Assembly (NCBI RefSeq): GCF_010093535.1
Contig: NW_022985184.1
Span: 461,993 to 525,992 of the forward strand
Length of the DNA: 64,000 nucleotides
DNA from: Lindgomyces ingoldianus
Taxonomy: Eukaryota > Ascomycota > Dothideomycetes > Pleosporales > Lindgomycetaceae
Direction: 5' to 3'
Positions 58,698-64,000 of the stretch are shown here, piece by piece; the first letter of the stretch is position 1, and each line of letters opens with the position of its first letter. The translations under genes were made by a program, and so were the position numbers. The notes beneath the pieces are model-generated. The model saw only the letters and a program-made list of their open reading frames with translations. It ran no database searches and was not told where the DNA came from.

Positions 58698-59993
58698 TTA
58701 CAACATAAATCCAACAAAGACAACAAAAAAGCCTCCAATCGCACCAGTCCTTGCAACAAGGGAAGATGCGGCTCCTGTTGACAAAACAATACCATCTGTA
58801 GTCGTAGCAGTGGGCGAACCGTTACCAATGGGTACAGTACCGTTGGCAGGAGGTGGTGGGGGTACTCCGCTGGCAGTAGCAGCTGGTGGCGGCGGGGGTA
58901 CGAAGGTCGCGAGTTCAGTTCCCGAAGCAGCAGGGGGCGGGGGTGGAGGTACTTCGCTGGTAGCAGCTGGTGGAGGTGGGGGTGGGGGAGGGGGCGCACT
59001 AGACGCAAGGGCGGTTCCAGCTGGAGGTGGTGGAGCTTGACCATTGAGCGTTCCACCGCTCACTGCGCCTGGGAATGTGCTGGAATTTGTCTTCATTGCG
59101 AGGCCACGGAAGGCCTCGAGAGTGTTACCGGTTGCTCTGAAGGAACGTTAGTCATATGGTCTCAAGATAGACATGCAGGAAGTGGATACTTACGGGGCGT
59201 TGATTGCAGCGACCATTCCCGAGGCGCAATGTGGCATTGGCTTGAGAGCTCCGCAGTATAGCCAGATGGGCTTGTCAGTGGTCACTTTGATCGTGAATGT
59301 TTGGCTCTATTATCTAAGTTAGCTTATTGAATTTTTCGAGCAGTGGGAAAGACATACAGCTGCGCCCCCGGTACTCGGAATGAATCCAGAGAAGATTGCT
59401 CCCTCAAGTGGGTTGCATGGGTTGGCGAACGAAGATTGCACAACCGAGTGATTCTTTGGGAAGAATTGGAACTCGATCTCATCACCAATCTTGGCATAGA
59501 TGTTGTCTGGCGTGAACTTGAGGCCGTCTTTGCCAACGGCTACGGTTTGCTTGCTCGGGGCTGCCGCATAGGTTGCGCTTGGATAATAGTTGTTTGGTGC
59601 AGCGGTTGATTTCTGCTCATACCCATTTCCACCACCTTTTGACTTCTGCTCGTAGCCGTAATTGGCAGTCATTGTTGACTTCTGCTCGTAGCCATTATCG
59701 TAGCCCTTGGACTTCTGTTCGTAGCCATTGTTGTAGCCCTTTGACTTTTGCTCGTAGCCATTGTCGTAGCCCTTTGACTTTTGCTCGTAGCCATTGTCGT
59801 AGCCCTTGGACTTCTGCTCCTGGTTGTTGCCATACTGGTTGTTGCCATACTGGTTGTTGCCGTACTGGTTGTTCTTATTGTTGTCGTTGTTGTAGTTGTT
59901 GTTGTTATTGTTGTTGTTCCCGCCGTACCCTTGGTTTGAAGCAAAAACTAAAGGAAATGTTGCGAGCGCTGCCAGGAAGATAGAAGATTTCAT
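58698..59993 (-). CDS. GPI-anchored cupredoxin with Asn/Gln/Tyr repeats and a polyproline stalk
   Basis: Exons 59993-59358, 59306-59194 and 59136-58698, 395 aa; the splices give GGAASQTFTIKV and NAPATGNTLEAF. After the signal peptide (MKSSIFLAALATFPLVFAS) come a poly-Asn stretch, about four QYGNN units and about six GYEQKS units. The cupredoxin domain (about residues 145-260) has candidate type-1 copper ligands H182 (KNHSVVQ), C230, H238 and M243 (LYCGALKPMPHCASGM). A Pro-rich stalk with runs of up to ten Pro leads to a hydrophobic C-terminus (GGFFVVFVGFML) typical of GPI signals. It belongs to the fungal extracellular cupredoxin group, probably a wall protein; substrates are unknown. Confidence 0.85.
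59589..59873 (-). repeat. Coding tandem repeats in the cupredoxin gene (33-bp and 15-bp units)
   Basis: Units of 33 bp encode GYEQKSKGYDN between about 59670 and 59815, with shorter related units on one side. Units of 15 bp encoding QYGNN lie at about 59825-59873. All keep the frame. Confidence 0.85.
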
Positions 59994-62900
59994 GATGAAC
60001 GAAAGTCAAAAGAAAGTCTAACGAAAGTATGAAAATGGCTAGAAGGGAAGGAACTCGTGACCCGGTACTCTAAAGTATGATCAGATATCCAAACTCCATC
60101 TCGACGAGGGGAGCACCCTTAAGTATGCCTAGGGAGATGAGGCACGGCCAACAAGGCCGGAAGTTTCACCACCACGTATGACGATCCCGATTAAGGAACA
60201 GATATTTTTGCTGCCTCATGTTGTGCCGTTTCTATGAAGCGCCTCGCGGAAGGCTGCCTCTCCGAGGCTAGATTGTTGGCAGGGGCGGACAAGTGTACCT
60301 TAGGAGAAGATAGCAGCCACGTGGGAGAAGAATCAGGGGTGAAGGCGCAGATTCTGAGACGAAGTTCACAAGAAATGTCCATCCTAATTCGATACTGAGG
60401 TCTAAAATCGTTTGGGGCGTTCACGGGAGCGCAGAAGCCGGTGCTAGAGAGTGGCGATGTGGCGCTTATCCTGAGGTGTGAGGCTGAGCAAAAGCTGCAC
60501 GAGCCTCGCATCCAGGTACATCCGAAACCTAAAGAGCTTCAGGGTAGGATATTATTGGAGAGATTCGTCTCTTTTTGCGATTTAAGCTTTTTAGGATTTG
60601 AGTTGTCGTGAGCTTGTTTTTGGTGCCTGCCTGCGAAATGTGAGCTAAGAAAAGGTACAGGAGAATGGGTTTGGTGGGAGAGCAATTCCTCTCGTGCTTA
60701 AAATACGCTGTAGGCGCTGCCAAGTCGCACGTGCCATGGAAATGAAGAACCTTGAATTCCAGATTGAAATCCAAAGGTGGCAAAGGCGGTTGACGCAAAC
60801 TGGTCTTAAGCAAATCCCTCCTTGTCCCAATCGAACACCTTTCTAGTGATAGGGCATCTTTTGCATCTCTTGCGTTGCAAGTTTGCATCTCCAAGTCCTA
60901 GGTAATCTTAATAAACATGCGACGAAAACACTTGTTGAACGAGGATACGGGTTGGTGTTTGACCTGACGCACGGCCCCTGTAGATCGCTGATCGCGGAAA
61001 CGGTGACAGGAGAATCATCTGTCTCAATAACTTTGGTTCTATGAACCATAGGAATATATCAGAATAATGAGTAGAGGAGCAGGCACGAAAAAAAATGTGC
61101 AACTTAATAATCCCTCTTCACGCCTTGCCCAATTAGGAGTGCTGGTGACCCAAGATTGAAATTGTCGGAAAATCCAGCAGCAACGACATAAATCGACAGC
61201 AGGGCTTATGATAATAGCCTCACTAGATAAAGTATAAGAGTATGAAGCTACAACTCGGGACAACTTATAAACAAGCCATTCATAGCTCCCTCTTTACGCG
61301 CAGTCAGGGGACCTAGGCACTCAGTACATGCACCCATCATTTCTCCGAGAAGTAGCGAACACGAGCCAAACATGAGCAGACGAACTCGGCGAAGAATTAA
61401 TATGCCCAGAACACATTCCAAGACAGCATCGAAAAGCCAATGCAACCAGGCGCCATGAACCGTTCGCTACCTCGAGACCTCAAGATTGAAGCAAGACACA
61501 CTGGTCCGCGTTGGCATATATAAAGATATATCCTCCAATGCGTCGAGGAAGATCCTGAAAGAGGCACTGCTATATCAGGTTAACAGCTCGAATAAAGCAA
61601 TGCACAGGTGTCTACCTTTTTCACATGGGTTTCGGTTATGTGAAGAAAGGGGGTATTCCAAAATGGCACTGGAAGACGCGGATAGGAAGAAGGAGGTGAG
61701 GATGTGGAGTGCGGGATGGAATTCAAAGGGGCTGGTGATGCTGTATTCACTTGCCAAGAAAGATGTTGTTTGTTGAAGTTACCTAGATGCTATGTCACAG
61801 AGTCGTGGCTCCGACATAACCCAAGCTCCCTCCACTTCTTCTAACTGCAACCTAGAGAGAATTATCTGATCCTACAAGTTAGTATGTCTACCGTATAGCC
61901 ACCATATTCCCTCGACAAATTCATGTCGACCCTGGCATCGTTCTACAAACTATCAGGCTGAGTTCCCTAAACAAACACGTGATGGTTCTGATCTAAACGA
62001 ATTCGAAACGGGTATTGACGAGAGTGGCGAAGAATTGAGTGAGGAGCGGTGGGTGCTATTCAACTTTTACTGTCTCAGAATTTTTTTTTTTTTGAAACAG
62101 TGAAGCTGGAGTATAGACTGCTTGAAATTGTAAGCGTTCCTACCATTCCATCATTCGTCGGTCTATTTGAAAATTGCTGATAGATGTTAAATAGCATCCA
62201 ACCGCCTATGAAGTGTGGTGGGTGGGAGACGATCGCAGCGACAATAACAATAAGGTAAGATCTATCTTCGAGAAGCATGATAATAGCTAGAAAGAATAGC
62301 GTATGCGGGAGCTACGGGCATATTAGAAAGAAATGGTAGTGATGAGAAGGTTGACAACCAGTGGACTGGGTCGAGAGCGAACTCTCTAGGTCACCTCTTG
62401 CTGGACACAAATTTGACCCCTACGCTGCCCCTTCCTGAGAGGGTCCGAGCTAACACTTTACCCGTTTTCAGACTAGTGTTCTATCTATGGTTGGGGAAAA
62501 CGAGCGTCGACAATCTCATCCTTCCATCACTCGTCACATAAATCTTTACATGGAGCCCAAGATAGCAGACCGAAATCAATCTTAGGAATATCTCCGCTTC
62601 AAAACGGGTATCGCGGCCCCGGCTTATAATGCCAAGTTTCCATCTCCAGCACGTTGACTTCCAGCGCCATTCCCATCGCTACCCAAAAGCACGCACTCAA
62701 TCGACCGGGCAAACGGTATCTAAATACCCAAGATCCTACATCGCCTTATTCGTCTCTTCCAGATTCACTTGCTTACAGAAACCGATCTTTGATGTTAGGT
62801 GTGATCCCGTCACCCCGCATGCCATGTAATAATCTATTATCTAATAGATTAAACATCCGGGGTACACGAGAAGCTTGAACATCATTCCCAAAACGATTCG

Positions 62901-63244
62901 GCATTACAGCAGCCGGCATATGATCAGTCAAGCCTCGACATACGCACCCGTTTCTAATACATATACCCAATCAGGGCACAACGGCCCGAAGCTGCAATGT
63001 TTATATACGGCGTTTTAATCTGCGGCTCATCTAGAATTTATCTGGGGAACATGCATTCAGTCGTGTGAGAGCGAGATGAATGGTTTAGGTTCCTAGTGCG
63101 TGGCACTAATTATTATGGGGAAGCATTAGGATGGCGGAAACAAGGTCGTCTGGGTGCAAAGGCTATATAAGATGTAGGAGACTTTGCACACGGACTTTCC
63201 TTTTTTTCATTCCTCGCCGCGAAGGTACCTACATTCTTGTCAAA
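59994..63244. other. Gene-poor interval (3.25 kb)
   Basis: Divergent promoters of the cupredoxin (-) and LPMO (+) genes plus at least 2.5 kb without supported genes. Frames such as minus 60529-60894 and plus 61486-61776 have no features. A T homopolymer of about 14 nt lies near 62081-62094. Confidence 0.45.
63164..63170 (+). promoter_or_regulatory. TATA box of the LPMO gene
   Basis: TATATAA lies 75 nt upstream of the ATG at 63245, almost the same spacing as in the secreted-protein gene at 10759. Confidence 0.65.
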
Positions 63245-64000
63245 ATGCTGTTCCCCAGTGCACTTACTGCTGCTGCGTTGCTTACTGCTCAGGCCGCCGC
63301 CCATGGAGCGGTGACGAGCTATAAACTTGATGGAAAAGACTACCCAGGGTAAGTGAAGCGTATGGTTATCTTAAGGAACTTGCGGTAGAATACTAAGTCC
63401 AGTTCAGCTACGAAGGCTTCTCCCCATCATCGGGTCCGAAGACCATTCAACGTCAATGGCCAGACTACAACCCCACAACATCCATTACCGACAAGAAAGT
63501 CATGTGCAACGGCGGCACCTCAGCAGATCTGAACGCCAGCGTCCCCGCCGGCGCCAAAGTTCGCGCCAACTACAAGCAATGGACTCACCAGCAAGGTCCC
63601 GTCATGGTCTGGATGTACAAGTGCAGCGGTGACTTCAAATCCTGTGACGGATCGGGCACAAACTGGTTCAAGATCGACCAAGAAGGCATGACAGCTCCCC
63701 CTCTATCGGGCAACAGCTGGGGAACCGCAAAAGTGTATAAGAACTTGTACTGGGAAAGCACGATTCCAGCAAGTTTGGCGCCGGGCAATTATCTCCTTCG
63801 ACATGAATTATTGGCGTTGCACCAGGCCAATGCCCCGCAATTTTATGCCGAGTGCGCGCAGATCACGGTGACGGGATCAGGAACGAAGGTCCCCAGTGGA
63901 GCGTTTCTGGCGAAGATTCCAGGATATGCGGCGCAATCTGACCCGGGAGTCACGGTTGATACGTATGGCAGCAAGGCAACCACTTACACTTGCCCTGGTC
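63245..64000 (+). CDS. AA9 lytic polysaccharide monooxygenase (3' end outside window)
   Basis: Exons 63245-63348 and 63418 to the window edge; the intron has a GTAAGT donor, TACTAAG branch and TTCAG acceptor, giving DYPGYEGFSP. The signal peptide (MLFPSALTAAALLTAQAAA) ends immediately before His20, the N-terminal His of the copper histidine brace (HGAVTSY). The second brace His is in KQWTHQQGPVMVWMYKC. The active-site block RHELLALHQANAPQFYAEC includes the axial Tyr (QFY). At least 229 residues are present; the catalytic domain looks almost complete and a linker or CBM1 could follow. AA9 enzymes cleave crystalline cellulose oxidatively outside the cell. Confidence 0.93.

Noticed and set aside
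59589..59873. Regular repeats resembling an array
   Set aside because: They are in-frame coding repeats of the cupredoxin gene in a eukaryotic genome, not CRISPR.
61486..61776. 96-codon plus-strand frame
   Set aside because: No family, no signal peptide and no splice context; regarded as incidental.
1..64000. tRNA or rRNA genes
   Set aside because: I looked for paired A-box/B-box signatures and conserved rRNA segments and found none convincing by eye.

Overview
This window is nuclear DNA from a filamentous ascomycete (Pezizomycotina). The evidence is short introns of about 48-60 nt with GTNNGT donors, CTAAC-like branch sites and CAG/TAG acceptors, compact genes on both strands, and a gene set typical of the group: a HET-domain gene, a Fot/pogo transposase, an AA9 LPMO, GPI-anchored cell-wall proteins and a C2H2 plus fungal_trans regulator. 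A plant-associated or saprotrophic Leotiomycete is my best guess, by inference only.

Layout. 0-17.9 kb is an ordinary gene-dense block: the 5' end of a mitochondrial precursor (-), an FHA-RING ubiquitin ligase of the Dma/Chf family (+), a bestrophin-like anion channel (-), a PEX11-family protein (+), a Pro/Gly/Gln-rich vWA protein with two candidate first exons (-), a small secreted protein (-), an SDR oxidoreductase (-), NHP2 (-) and a zinc-finger transcription factor (-). A gene-free divergent interval of 3.4 kb separates that factor from a large SH3-WW-RasGEF of the Cdc25 type (+). At 26-41 kb lie a GPI-anchored GH16-like enzyme, a small GPI protein, a DUF7730/F-box-like protein, an LDB19/Art1 arrestin adaptor and a PAP2-type membrane enzyme, separated by long gene-poor intervals.

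The striking part is 43.17-50.27 kb: a 7,101-bp unit bounded by 42-bp terminal inverted repeats (39/42 identical, all differences G/A transitions) and flanked by TA dinucleotides. It carries an intact-looking Fot/pogo DDE transposase, a complete two-exon HET-domain gene in the opposite orientation, a small ORF and a 14-bp minisatellite between transposase and cargo. A Tc1/mariner-superfamily element of this size with a HET gene as passenger is unusual. Directly beyond its right end lies a stop-riddled ankyrin-repeat relic, so 42-52.4 kb reads as an accessory, self-recognition-flavoured island.

52.4-64 kb returns to core genes: SIN-pathway Cdc14 (-), a four-span membrane protein fused to an F-box-like and Cys-rich tail (+), a repeat-rich cupredoxin with a GPI signal (-), and the 5' part of an AA9 LPMO running off the right edge (+). 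Exon boundaries were read by eye from splice signals and reading-frame continuity; no transcript data were used.
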